Source of the DNA: Bacillota bacterium
GTDB lineage: Bacteria > Bacillota_I > Bacilli_A > RFN20 > CAG-826
DNA: 9,465 bases
NCBI GenBank assembly: GCA_003512585.1
Contig: DOQE01000124.1
Location: 1,080 to 10,544, forward strand
Direction: 5' to 3'
Part shown: piece by piece, positions 1 to 7,427 of the stretch
Layout: each line of letters starts with the position of its first letter
How positions within the stretch are numbered: the stretch's first letter is position 1
Translations under genes and position numbers: made by a program
The notes under the pieces: generated by a model
Seen by the model: the letters and a program-made list of their open reading frames with translations, nothing else
Told to the model about the DNA's origin: nothing
The model's database searches: none

Positions 1-686
1 TTTTTAATTAAATTTGCAACGATTTTATATAGATAAGGGTCTTTTAGGCCGTTCCAAAGATGAGCGTTCTCTATTTCAACTTTTTTATTATTTTCAATTG
101 TCTTTACTAGGTTATTGTCTTTATCGAAAAGAGAAAAAGAAATTTCACAATCTTTTGGGGCGAATCCGATTGTCTCTATATAGGCTTTTTGTTTTTCTAT
201 GGTTGGCGTTATTTTTATTCCTGACCCACCAAAATAATCTAAATCAAAATGGTCTTTATTTAGAATTATTAGATTGACGTCTCTATATATTCCCCCATAA
301 AAAGTGAAATCTGCTTTTTGAGGATATACATCATCTCTAGGAGCGTTGCTTACCTCGACTTTTATTTCGTTGATTTCGTTTATGTATTTGCTTATTTCAC
401 ATCTAAAAGTCGAGTAGCCACCTTTGTGTTCAATCAAACATTCCTCGTTAAAATAGACTTTGGCCTCGCTATTGACGCCTTTAAATTCAATATAGGCTAC
501 TTCGTTTTCGCTTAGATTTATCTTGCCTATTGTTTTTTTATAAACGCAGCATCCGCGATAATAATCATTTCCCCCGTCTTGCCCATCTAAGCCGTTCCAA
601 GTATGTGGCAAGTTAATTTTGCTAGTTGATTTATCCTTTGAATAAAAAAATGACCAGTCTTTATTTAAATTGATTATTTTTCTCAT
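1..686 (-). CDS. Glycoside hydrolase family 2 protein, N-terminal part (beta-galactosidase/beta-glucuronidase-like), cut by window edge
   Basis: Translating the minus strand from the ATG at 686-684 gives 228 uninterrupted residues that run off the window at base 1. The N-terminus is a GH2 sugar-binding jelly-roll: LNKDWSF (7-13), LPHTWN (26-31), DGGNDYYRG (37-45), a GGYSTF stretch (89-94) and FYGGIYRDV (129-137) are classic GH2 signatures. From about residue 145 the GH2 Ig-like sandwich domain begins, with LWNGLKDPYLY at 210-220. The TIM barrel with the two catalytic glutamates lies beyond the window, so activity and substrate cannot be read. Family members are retaining exo-glycosidases, mostly beta-galactosidases, beta-glucuronidases or beta-mannosidases. 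No signal peptide is visible, so the enzyme is probably cytoplasmic and acts on imported oligosaccharides. The ATG overlaps the TGA of the upstream regulator gene (ATGA), which implies co-transcription and translational coupling; a marginal AAAGGG lies 12 bases upstream. Confidence 0.9.
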   Translation of the reverse strand, partial: MRKIINLNKDWSFFYSKDKSTSKINLPHTWNGLDGQDGGNDYYRGCCVYKKTIGKINLSENEVAYIEFKGVNSEAKVYFNEECLIEHKGGYSTFRCEISKYINEINEIKVEVSNAPRDDVYPQKADFTFYGGIYRDVNLIILNKDHFDLDYFGGSGIKITPTIEKQKAYIETIGFAPKDCEISFSLFDKDNNLVKTIENNKKVEIENAHLWNGLKDPYLYKIVANLIK

Positions 687-1474
687 GCTTGCTTGCTACC
701 CTTTCTTATCTTGCCGCCTGGGGAAGTATGGAATGTTTTGATATATAAACGATAAAAAGTTGAGTAATTTTCAAATGAATACATTTCGGCGACTTCATTT
801 TTCTTTAAGCCAGATAGAATATCGTTATGCGCTGCAATAAGCTTTTTGGTTTTTACATATTTCATAATCGATATTTTCATATACTTTTTAAAATCATTGC
901 ATATGTGAGAAGTCGAATAATTAAAGGTATCGGAAAGTCTTTCTAAGGTTATAGGCTCTTTTATATGTTCGTCGATCCAATATATTATCTTGGCTATTTG
1001 TTCATTATAAACGCTTTCGGTTTCACTTTTATCGTTTACAAGGAATACTAATAATTTTAATAATTCCGATGTCATTAAAGTGTATATCTCTTCGTCACAA
1101 TAATTTCCTATATAGGAATCTAAACTTTTAAGAATGCTTGTGTATTTAGAAGCGTTTGTATAGAAAGTATCCGTGTTTTTTAGTTTTTCCTGAAGGAAGG
1201 GTGGTATAAAAGAGTTGTCAAATTTTAAAACGTAACGTTCATATTTTGCTTCGCTATTGACTTCGGCAAAATGGTTTCTACCAGGCTTTATGAACACTAA
1301 ATCCCCATTATAGAGTTGTCTAGATTCTTCACCGACAATATAAGTTACATCGCCTTTGACAAAAAACACTATCTCGTAAAAATAATGTAAATGTTTTTCA
1401 TAGGCTTCGGATGGCTTCTTAGGCTCATCTACTTTGTGAGCGAAATCTATATTTCCGTATGCAAACTTAAACAT
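683..1474 (-). CDS. AraC-family transcriptional regulator (cupin sensor plus double HTH)
   Basis: A 263-residue protein of normal length for the AraC/XylS family. Residues about 25-75 form a cupin-type sensor core: HLHYFYEI (28-35) followed by a glycine-containing strand, then NGDLVFIKPGRNH (56-68). Residues about 100-165 are a helical linker. The C-terminus carries the two helix-turn-helix motifs: the first at about 173-222 (ITLERLSDTFNYSTSHICNDFKKYM region) and the second at about 224-258, with the family signature YSTFYRLYIKTFHTSPGGKIRK slightly degenerate. Such regulators usually activate nearby carbohydrate-use genes on binding a sugar. The gene is first in a minus-strand pair with GH2 (ATGA overlap) and faces the plus-strand surface operon across a 201-base gap, so both are candidate targets. 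No Shine-Dalgarno sequence precedes the ATG at 1474; translation may start from a very short leader. Confidence 0.93.
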   Translation of the reverse strand: MFKFAYGNIDFAHKVDEPKKPSEAYEKHLHYFYEIVFFVKGDVTYIVGEESRQLYNGDLVFIKPGRNHFAEVNSEAKYERYVLKFDNSFIPPFLQEKLKNTDTFYTNASKYTSILKSLDSYIGNYCDEEIYTLMTSELLKLLVFLVNDKSETESVYNEQIAKIIYWIDEHIKEPITLERLSDTFNYSTSHICNDFKKYMKISIMKYVKTKKLIAAHNDILSGLKKNEVAEMYSFENYSTFYRLYIKTFHTSPGGKIRKGSKQA

Positions 1475-1517
1475 ATACTTATTTTAATTACTATAAATAA
1501 AACCACAATTAAATTAA

Positions 1518-1560
1518 AAAAACATTACAATATTATTTTAAGAATTTTTAACATGTTTTT
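1518..1560. repeat. 8-bp inverted repeat in the divergent promoter region, possible regulator operator
   Basis: AAAAACAT at 1518-1525 is exactly mirrored by ATGTTTTT at 1553-1560, with 27 bases between the arms. The right arm also sits in the small palindrome AACATGTT (1550-1557). The location, between an AraC-type regulator and the operon it faces, suits an operator. AraC proteins more often bind direct repeats, however, and an 8-base match in A/T-rich DNA is weak evidence. It is unlikely to be a terminator because the loop is long and the arms have little G+C. Confidence 0.25.
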
Positions 1561-1659
1561 GTATTTATATTTCATTTTTTATTGTCTATTTTACAAATAA
1601 TCATTGCAATTTTTATTTATTGCTAATTATTTTGGTTTTCCTTTACTAAACTCTACACT

Positions 1660-1665
1660 AGAGGA
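1660..1665 (+). promoter_or_regulatory. Ribosome binding site fixing the start of the Ig-like protein
   Basis: AGAGGA lies 10 bases before the ATG at 1676. It decides the start: the reading frame is open further upstream to a TTG at 1604, but that start has no such site and would put 24 extra residues before an obvious signal peptide. Confidence 0.7.
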
Positions 1666-1675
1666 ATGTAAGTTT

Positions 1676-3802
1676 ATGAAGTTATTTAAATCAATCTTTG
1701 TATCTACTCTTCTTGGCGGATTGGCAGTGCTTTCTTTTGCCCAACTTGGTGTTTCGGGAGCTTTTGCGCCAAACCAAGTTGATAATTCTAATCAAATAGC
1801 CAAGGATTTTCGTTTCCAAGATAAAAATTTATTGCTGGTGACCGGCGAAAATTACACTTTAAAAATGCTAGACGCCCCTTCGGTAGTAAAAATAAAATTC
1901 GAAATTAGTAAAATTGGAGAGAACCAGGGAATTGAAGGAGACATCATAACCATTACTCGTGGTAGAGTTAATGCTAAACAAGAAGGCAAAGTATTGGTTA
2001 AGGCAATTGATACTACCACCGGATTAGAAGCAAGCTCCTCTTTAACGATTGAAGTAGTGGATTTAAGGATTTCTTTAGAACCGGAAGTTAAAATTGATTT
2101 CAAAGGCAAAAGAGAGCGCCAACTTGAAGTATCTAATAATATAAATAGAACTCTAGAATATTCCTTTAAAACGAGTAATTCCTCTGTAGCTACCGTTGAT
2201 AATAACGGCCTAATTTACGCCAAAGGAAAAGGGGAGTGCGAAATAGAAGTATCAGCAATGGGAAAAAGCGCTACTTGCAAAGTTGTTGTAGATGCCCCCA
2301 ATGATTTCACCTTTGTCGAATATGGAAAAAAGGACGTCGTTAATAAAAATCCAGACACCTTCTTTTGCTACTATGACGAATATGACAAGCCTGATTTCTA
2401 TGAATCTTATTTCATGGATGATGAAGCTTTTTTACAGGTAAAAAACAAAAATACATCCAGGCAATTTAGTTTACGTTACTTCCCAAAGAAAGAATTAAAT
2501 GATTATGGGCTAGGCAATAAGGATGTTTTTGATTTAGAAACAATTATCACTGTTTCAGGACTAGAAGAAAATAAAGAAGCTTATGTAAGAGTTGGCTTTC
2601 CTGATGGAAGCAAATTTACTAGTAGGGTATTTAATGGGACCAATACTTTATCATCTTCAGAATTAAAAAATATTGCTTATTTGACTAACGGGAATCCTCT
2701 TTCATTCACTTTATTAAATAGTGAAATCGATGGTGATTATATGCAGGGAAGTTTCACTTTCTCTGTTAAAACTCCCCTTATAAAAAGAGGGCTAAAGATT
2801 TCTAATAAAACTGCAAAAATCGTTGGGATTGGCAATACTTTTCAGTTAAGCAGCGAAGAAGCCGATATCAAGTGGTCCATAAATGACGATAAAATCGCTA
2901 CAATTGATGGAGAAGGCAAAATTACTTCTAAAACGGTTGGTAACACTTTTATTACTGCAACAAGTGAAGATGGTCGAACCGCTTATTGCGAATTGGAAGT
3001 TTTGCCAAGAGAAATCACTTTTGATAAAAAAGAGTTTATTCTTTGCATAGACTCTTCTCTTGATCAAGGCAAAAACGTAGTTGTTAGTTATAAAATGCTT
3101 GGTGAGTTTACTTCCGCCCCAACAATTAAAATAGAAGATGAAACCATTGCTACTTTCGATTCTAATACAAATACTATTATCGCTTTAAAAGAAGGCGTTA
3201 CCGATATGGTTATTAGTGCCGATGGGGCTAGCGATGTTGCAACCATTTATTGTTTAGGACCTTCTTCTTTAGATTCAACCAATATGGAAAATGGCGAGTT
3301 CAAGCAAATTAAGGGAGATACAACTAAACCTGGTTGGGGCTGGGGTGGCGATAGGAAATATTATTCTTCTCTTTCCATGAAAGAGGGTACTATTACTATG
3401 GAAGCCGATAAGGCTGCCATAGATAAAAGAAATTCTTATAAAAACGCCAAACAGCAAATACGCCATTTATTTGCAGATCAGAATGAAATTAGTTCATTAT
3501 ATAGAGGGCGTGTAGCGATTTTCTTTGAAATTAGCAACAATACATTTGACATAACTAGAGATAACAATAATAACGTTGTTTCTACTGAATCAAATACCAT
3601 GACTCTTGGTGTAGAAATAACGGGTGGAACAAAGCTTCTTGGCAATAATGATAACGATTATACTGTGGAAGTTTCCTCGGGGAACACTTATATAGTTTCC
3701 TCTATTTTAAACATTACGGGCTCAGCCCTTTCTATAAAACTTGGAAAGTATGGAGAAGGAAGTATTTATATATCCAATATCCATTTCCTTTATCTGAATT
3801 AA
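1676..3802 (+). CDS. Secreted multi-domain surface protein with bacterial Ig-like (Big_2-type) repeats and a putative glycan-binding C-terminal module
   Basis: 708 residues from the ATG at 1676. A Sec signal peptide occupies about residues 1-31: basic MKLFK, a hydrophobic core, and a likely cleavage near SGAFA. After it come Ig-like beta-sandwich repeats: a divergent one at about 46-129, a clear Big_2 type at about 131-206 (SSVATVDNNGLIYAKGKGE), another clear one at about 372-443 (DKIATIDGEGKITSKTVGN) and a divergent fourth at about 446-527. Between the second and third lies a beta-rich module of unknown family (about 208-368, rich in Tyr/Asp/Phe at its start). The C-terminal 180 residues (530-708) open with a NMENGEF and PGWGWGGD pattern and read like a jelly-roll carbohydrate-binding module, but no family is certain. 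No LPXTG motif, lipobox or C-terminal membrane anchor is present. It is first in the operon. The likely role is adhesion or glycan binding at the cell surface (inference). Confidence 0.85.
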   Translation: MKLFKSIFVSTLLGGLAVLSFAQLGVSGAFAPNQVDNSNQIAKDFRFQDKNLLLVTGENYTLKMLDAPSVVKIKFEISKIGENQGIEGDIITITRGRVNAKQEGKVLVKAIDTTTGLEASSSLTIEVVDLRISLEPEVKIDFKGKRERQLEVSNNINRTLEYSFKTSNSSVATVDNNGLIYAKGKGECEIEVSAMGKSATCKVVVDAPNDFTFVEYGKKDVVNKNPDTFFCYYDEYDKPDFYESYFMDDEAFLQVKNKNTSRQFSLRYFPKKELNDYGLGNKDVFDLETIITVSGLEENKEAYVRVGFPDGSKFTSRVFNGTNTLSSSELKNIAYLTNGNPLSFTLLNSEIDGDYMQGSFTFSVKTPLIKRGLKISNKTAKIVGIGNTFQLSSEEADIKWSINDDKIATIDGEGKITSKTVGNTFITATSEDGRTAYCELEVLPREITFDKKEFILCIDSSLDQGKNVVVSYKMLGEFTSAPTIKIEDETIATFDSNTNTIIALKEGVTDMVISADGASDVATIYCLGPSSLDSTNMENGEFKQIKGDTTKPGWGWGGDRKYYSSLSMKEGTITMEADKAAIDKRNSYKNAKQQIRHLFADQNEISSLYRGRVAIFFEISNNTFDITRDNNNNVVSTESNTMTLGVEITGGTKLLGNNDNDYTVEVSSGNTYIVSSILNITGSALSIKLGKYGEGSIYISNIHFLYLN

Positions 3803-3807
3803 GGAGG
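3801..3807 (+). promoter_or_regulatory. Strong ribosome binding site overlapping the preceding stop codon
   Basis: AAGGAGG sits 7 bases before the ATG at 3815, and its first two bases are the last two of the TAA ending the Ig-like gene. This is the best Shine-Dalgarno in the window and indicates efficient, coupled translation of the membrane protein. Confidence 0.85.
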
Positions 3808-3814
3808 CAACAAA

Positions 3815-4276
3815 ATGAAAGTATTAAAAAGTATCCTTACTTATATAAAAGAAACCATTACTAGTAAAAAAACAGGATTTTATATATCGCTAATTGCTGC
3901 GATTTTGTGTTCGATTTCTTCTTTTATATTTCAATTTCATTATAAAGGGACGACTTATTATTCTTTAAATCCAACTATATATGCCGATGTAGGACTGATT
4001 CTATTTGCTTTTCTATCTTTGTTTAGGGCAACTTCTACAATAGGTGCTGCTTTTTTATCGTTATTTTCTCTTTTATCAATGCTTTCTTTTATCAATGCTA
4101 CTTATATGTATTTTTCGGAATTATTCTTCTCAGGAATTTCTATGTCTGCTTTAAAAAGCATTGATAAAATGTATGTTATTATCCTTGTTTTATATTTAAT
4201 TGCCATCATTGCTTCAAACGTATCCGTTTATGTAAGACAAAACAAAATCGAGGTTATCGACAATGAAAATAAATAA
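3815..4276 (+). CDS. Small four-helix integral membrane protein, partner of the GH3 gene
   Basis: 153 residues with four predicted membrane segments at about 22-43, 53-70, 75-100 and 119-140. The N-terminus is basic (MKVLKSILTYIKET) and the C-terminal tail charged (RQNKIEVIDNENK), consistent with both ends in the cytoplasm. No catalytic motif is visible and no function is assignable from sequence. Its 3' end overlaps the GH3 start by 14 bases in another frame, so the two proteins are made in coupled fashion and may form one membrane complex. From general recollection, small four-helix proteins are found next to permuted, membrane-anchored GH3 enzymes in other gut Firmicutes; this needs a neighbourhood search to confirm. 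The alternatives, a transporter or an immunity-type protein, have no support here. Confidence 0.8.
   Translation: MKVLKSILTYIKETITSKKTGFYISLIAAILCSISSFIFQFHYKGTTYYSLNPTIYADVGLILFAFLSLFRATSTIGAAFLSLFSLLSMLSFINATYMYFSELFFSGISMSALKSIDKMYVIILVLYLIAIIASNVSVYVRQNKIEVIDNENK
4250..4253 (+). promoter_or_regulatory. Ribosome binding site of the GH3 gene inside the membrane-protein gene
   Basis: GAGG lies 9 bases before the ATG at 4263, within the last codons of the upstream gene. It supports this start, which overlaps that gene by 14 bases. Confidence 0.6.
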
Positions 4277-7200
4277 GTTCTTAAAAGCAGCAAAAATTGC
4301 TAGTAATGTTTTGATTCCTCTTACTGCCGTTATGGTAGTCGTAAAAGAAATTACGTTCGCTAACGCCTCCGCAATAAACGATTTTCTTCACATTTCGACT
4401 CAAAAAATCATTGATGATGGAGCTCAAGAAAAGAATATTTTCTATGATTCTAAATATAAAAGTGTTGATGAACTTAGAAAGTCTAGCGAACAAATCATAG
4501 AAGAAGTAATGGATGAAGGAATTACTTTGCTAAAGAATGAGAATAATGCCTTGCCATTAAGCAAAGGCAATAGTGTGTCTTTATATGGGGCTTCTAGTGT
4601 TGATTTAGTTATCACCGGTGGTGGTTCTTCTGGAAGCAATGTAAAAGCAGTAAAAAAAGCTATTAGCCTAAAAGACGGTTTAGCCGAATCTAATCTAAGC
4701 ATCAATGAAGATTTATGGAATTTTTATAAAGAAAATCCTAAATACTATCAAAAAGGGAAAATGGGAAACGATGCTTCCGGTAACCAAAACCAAGTTGGCT
4801 ATTATGAAGGTTATTATACAATTGATGCCTCATGGGAAGAAATGCCAGAATCTAAAAACAATCAAGCCGATGCGGCCATTATGGTTTTAGGACGTACGGG
4901 TGGAGAAAACATTGATTTATTTAGAAATAAAGAAGAAGTTATAACCGGTAATAAAAACGTGGATGAAGTAAGCAAGACCATGTCTAGCTTTGATTATCTT
5001 GGATTATCCGATAATGAAATTAGTATTTTAAAAGGATTAAAGAATTTAAAGGATAACGGAACAATTGGAAAAATAATTGTCTTGATGAACTCAGCCAATC
5101 AAATTCAATGTGATTTCGTTGATGATCCAACTTATGGAATAGACTCTTTGCTTTGGATGGGCACTGCTAGTTCGGTTGGCACTCGATCTTTAGGAAAAAT
5201 ATTAGTTGGTGACATTAACCCGTCTGGCCACCTTTCCGATACGTTTTGGTACGATCATTCCAAGAACCCCGTGTATGCTAATTTTGGTAATATTGTCTAT
5301 AAGAATTCCAATGAATTGAATAAGTATAGAAATGGCGAGAATCAACGTTATACCGTTTACCAAGAAGGCATTTATAATGGCTATAGATACACTGAAACTC
5401 GATACGAAGACTCTATTTTAAAAGGCGATACATCTTTTAAATACGATAATTGCGTTTCTTATCCTTTTGGATATGGATTAAGCTATTCGAAATTTTCCTA
5501 TTCAAATATGAATGTCGATGTTTTAACTCAAGATAACGAAACCATTTATTCAGTCAGCGTTGATATTAAAAATGATGGTTTTGTCCCTGGGAAAGGAGTG
5601 GCCGAGCTTTATATTCAAAAGCCCTATACTTCCTATGATGTCCAATATAAAGTCGAAAAGCCTTCTGTGGAACTTGTAGGTTTTGAAAAATCTAAACTAC
5701 TAGAGCCTGGTGAAAGCCAAACCTTAACTATTAATGTCAAGGAAAAGGAATTGGCATCCTATGATTCCAATTATGCCCAAACTTATGTTATAGGTTCTAA
5801 TGCCCCTTCTGATTTATATCGCTTTACAATTGCTAGTGATGCCCATGAAGCCATAAACAATATTCTTTCTTCTAAAGGATATTCTTCTTCTGATGGAATG
5901 GATAAGAACGGAAATGTAGATTTGGTCCGGTCGACATATATTGATTTTTCTGATTCTAAATATTATTCGAATTCTTTTATCGATAATGCTTTAGAGAATT
6001 CTAAAGAACGTTATAGTGGGGATGATATTAATTTCGGAGTAGCTTTTATAACAAATCAATTTGACAAGGTTGATTTCCAAAAATACAGCGGTTTCGAATC
6101 TGAAGAAAGAAATCAGCCATATATGTCTAGAAATGATTTTGAATCGACTTCTTTTAAAACGATTTCTTTAAGTGCTTCTAGCAAACTGGCCAATGATCAA
6201 AAAACATATCAATTAAGAAAAGATAACATTCCTTATCCTACCTATGGGGCTTCTAATGATTTAAAGCTATTGGATTTAAGAAACGATGAAGAAGGAAATT
6301 TAAGGCCATATAATGATCCGTTATGGGATAAATTGCTCGATCAAATGAGCTTTGAGGAAACCGTTAACTTATTAAAAGATGGGTTAAGGGCTACTCAAAC
6401 CGTTCCTTCTGCCGTAGCCAGCAAAACATTTCAACAAAATGGTGCGATTGGTCCAGTACAAGCTTATGGAAGTAATTCTAGTGGTTCTACATTCGAAGGT
6501 TGGGCTTCTTATTACCAATCGGGAATTGGTGAATATCCTTCGATATTTCCTTGTAATGGTATAGTTGCCGCCACTTTTAACAAGTCTTTAATTGAAGCTT
6601 TAGGAGAACAGCTTGGGGAAGAATGCTCCTGGGCTGGCTATAATGGAATTTACGGTCTAGGAGTTAATTTGCATAGGGGCGCATATAATGGACGTGCTTT
6701 TGAATATTATTCCGAAGATCCATATTTAACTGGAATTTCTTCTGGCTATGAAAGCAAAGGCATTCAATCAAAAGGTGTTTTTGTTATCTTAAAACATGCC
6801 GTTTTAAATGAACAAGAAAGTTATAGGTATGGAATTTGTTCTTGGTCAAATGAGCAGACAATTCGCGAACTGTATCTAAAGCCGATTCAAATTTGCATTG
6901 ATACCGGTGACGAGCTTGGTATGCTTGGCATCATGACTGGATTAAATAGACTTGGAGCAGTTTGGTCTGGTGCGCAAGGATTTACAAATACTGTTTTGCG
7001 TGCTGAGTTCGGCATGAACGGATACATTATTTCTGATTTCTTCCAAAACTATATGTCTCCTGCGAATGGAATATTGGCTGGTAGCGATTTGCCTGATGGA
7101 ACTACGGGGGCTGGTGCTAATGTTAGCGAGACAAAAGATGGCATTTCAGCAGACTTAAATCAATATCGAGAAGGGTATGGAGAATTTGCTTGGGCTATGA

Positions 7201-7322
7201 GAGAAAGCGCCCATAGAGTTCTATATACAATATCTAGAAGCAACGTTTTAAACTTTACTTCTAGCGCGATGAAAATTGAAATAATTACCCCTTCTTGGCA
7301 AAGCGGTATAAAAGCTGGCTAG
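4263..7322 (+). CDS. Membrane-associated glycoside hydrolase family 3 enzyme with permuted domain order, ending at an unexpected TAG
   Basis: 1019 residues to the TAG. The N-terminus (about 10-36) is a hydrophobic signal or anchor, possibly cleaved after FANA. The usual GH3 order is reversed. The alpha/beta-sandwich (GH3_C) domain comes first (about 65-345; LLKNENNALPLS at 89-100, SLLWMG at 295-300). A fibronectin-III-like domain follows (about 410-515; GKGVAELYIQKP). The TIM-barrel (GH3_N) domain comes last, after a linker (about 680-1000). Barrel motifs are intact: HR (804-805), GRAFEYYSEDPYL (810-822), KH (844-845), NEQE (849-852), and the nucleophile D925 in YIISDF. E215 in RTGGENIDLF is the best acid/base candidate. 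This order is known from beta-glucosidases such as those of Ruminococcus albus and Butyrivibrio fibrisolvens. The likely reaction is removal of beta-linked terminal sugars outside the cell; the substrate is unknown. Loss of the C-terminal anchor at the TAG should leave the catalytic domains whole. Confidence 0.92.
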   Translation: MKINKFLKAAKIASNVLIPLTAVMVVVKEITFANASAINDFLHISTQKIIDDGAQEKNIFYDSKYKSVDELRKSSEQIIEEVMDEGITLLKNENNALPLSKGNSVSLYGASSVDLVITGGGSSGSNVKAVKKAISLKDGLAESNLSINEDLWNFYKENPKYYQKGKMGNDASGNQNQVGYYEGYYTIDASWEEMPESKNNQADAAIMVLGRTGGENIDLFRNKEEVITGNKNVDEVSKTMSSFDYLGLSDNEISILKGLKNLKDNGTIGKIIVLMNSANQIQCDFVDDPTYGIDSLLWMGTASSVGTRSLGKILVGDINPSGHLSDTFWYDHSKNPVYANFGNIVYKNSNELNKYRNGENQRYTVYQEGIYNGYRYTETRYEDSILKGDTSFKYDNCVSYPFGYGLSYSKFSYSNMNVDVLTQDNETIYSVSVDIKNDGFVPGKGVAELYIQKPYTSYDVQYKVEKPSVELVGFEKSKLLEPGESQTLTINVKEKELASYDSNYAQTYVIGSNAPSDLYRFTIASDAHEAINNILSSKGYSSSDGMDKNGNVDLVRSTYIDFSDSKYYSNSFIDNALENSKERYSGDDINFGVAFITNQFDKVDFQKYSGFESEERNQPYMSRNDFESTSFKTISLSASSKLANDQKTYQLRKDNIPYPTYGASNDLKLLDLRNDEEGNLRPYNDPLWDKLLDQMSFEETVNLLKDGLRATQTVPSAVASKTFQQNGAIGPVQAYGSNSSGSTFEGWASYYQSGIGEYPSIFPCNGIVAATFNKSLIEALGEQLGEECSWAGYNGIYGLGVNLHRGAYNGRAFEYYSEDPYLTGISSGYESKGIQSKGVFVILKHAVLNEQESYRYGICSWSNEQTIRELYLKPIQICIDTGDELGMLGIMTGLNRLGAVWSGAQGFTNTVLRAEFGMNGYIISDFFQNYMSPANGILAGSDLPDGTTGAGANVSETKDGISADLNQYREGYGEFAWAMRESAHRVLYTISRSNVLNFTSSAMKIEIITPSWQSGIKAG

Positions 7323-7427
7323 ATTTCTTTAATTGTTTTAGTTTCAATTTCTGTTACATCGCTTATTATTTTATTGGTACTAGAAAAAATCAGTCCCTTA
7401 AAGAAAAGAAGTAATAAAGAATTATGA
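7320..7427 (+). other. In-frame continuation of the GH3 gene beyond TAG: C-terminal transmembrane anchor, ending in an ATGA overlap
   Basis: Reading on in the same frame after the TAG (7320-7322) gives 34 sense codons and then TGA (7425-7427). The first 20 residues are an unbroken hydrophobic helix (beginning ISLIVLVSIS, ending IILLVL), followed by a basic tail with KKR. This is the expected C-terminal anchor of this GH3 type with a cytoplasmic basic end. The TGA overlaps the ATG of the glycosyltransferase gene by the common ATGA arrangement. Both points indicate that the full gene is 4263-7427, about 1054 residues, and that the TAG is secondary. TGG (Trp) or CAG (Gln) would each become TAG by one transition. 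Whether it is a real mutation, an assembly error or a readthrough site cannot be told from here. Confidence 0.85.

Larger units (their letters stand above)
1475..1675. promoter_or_regulatory. Divergent intergenic region with promoters for the araC-type gene and the plus-strand operon
   Basis: This 201-base, extremely AT-rich gap separates the starts of two oppositely transcribed units and must hold both promoters. Individual boxes are only weakly defined. On the minus strand, TATAGT (1495-1490) with TTTAAT 17 bases upstream, or TAAAAT (1486-1481) with TTGTGG (1508-1503) 16 bases upstream, could serve the regulator; both would leave a very short leader. On the plus strand, TACAAA (1592-1597) with TTTCAT (1570-1575), or an element around 1621-1629 after TTGCAA (1604-1609), are candidates. 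The background is so AT-rich that such matches occur by chance. No coding potential or RNA structure was recognised here. Confidence 0.5.

Noticed and set aside
14..515. Plus-strand open frames of 87 and 65 codons in the first 500 bases
   Set aside because: They are antisense to the clear GH2 reading frame, have low-complexity Phe/Leu/Tyr content and no ribosome binding sites.
1604..1675. Upstream TTG start extending the Ig-like protein by 24 residues
   Set aside because: The ATG at 1676 has an AGAGGA site at good spacing and begins a typical signal peptide; the extension would bury it and lacks a ribosome site.
3803..3814. Possible terminator or internal promoter between operon genes
   Set aside because: The gaps are 12 bases or less or genes overlap; no GC-rich hairpin followed by a T run was found at any junction on the plus strand.
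4705..4890. Plus-strand 61-codon frame inside the GH3 gene
   Set aside because: It overlaps the GH3_C domain coding sequence in another frame and has no recognisable product.
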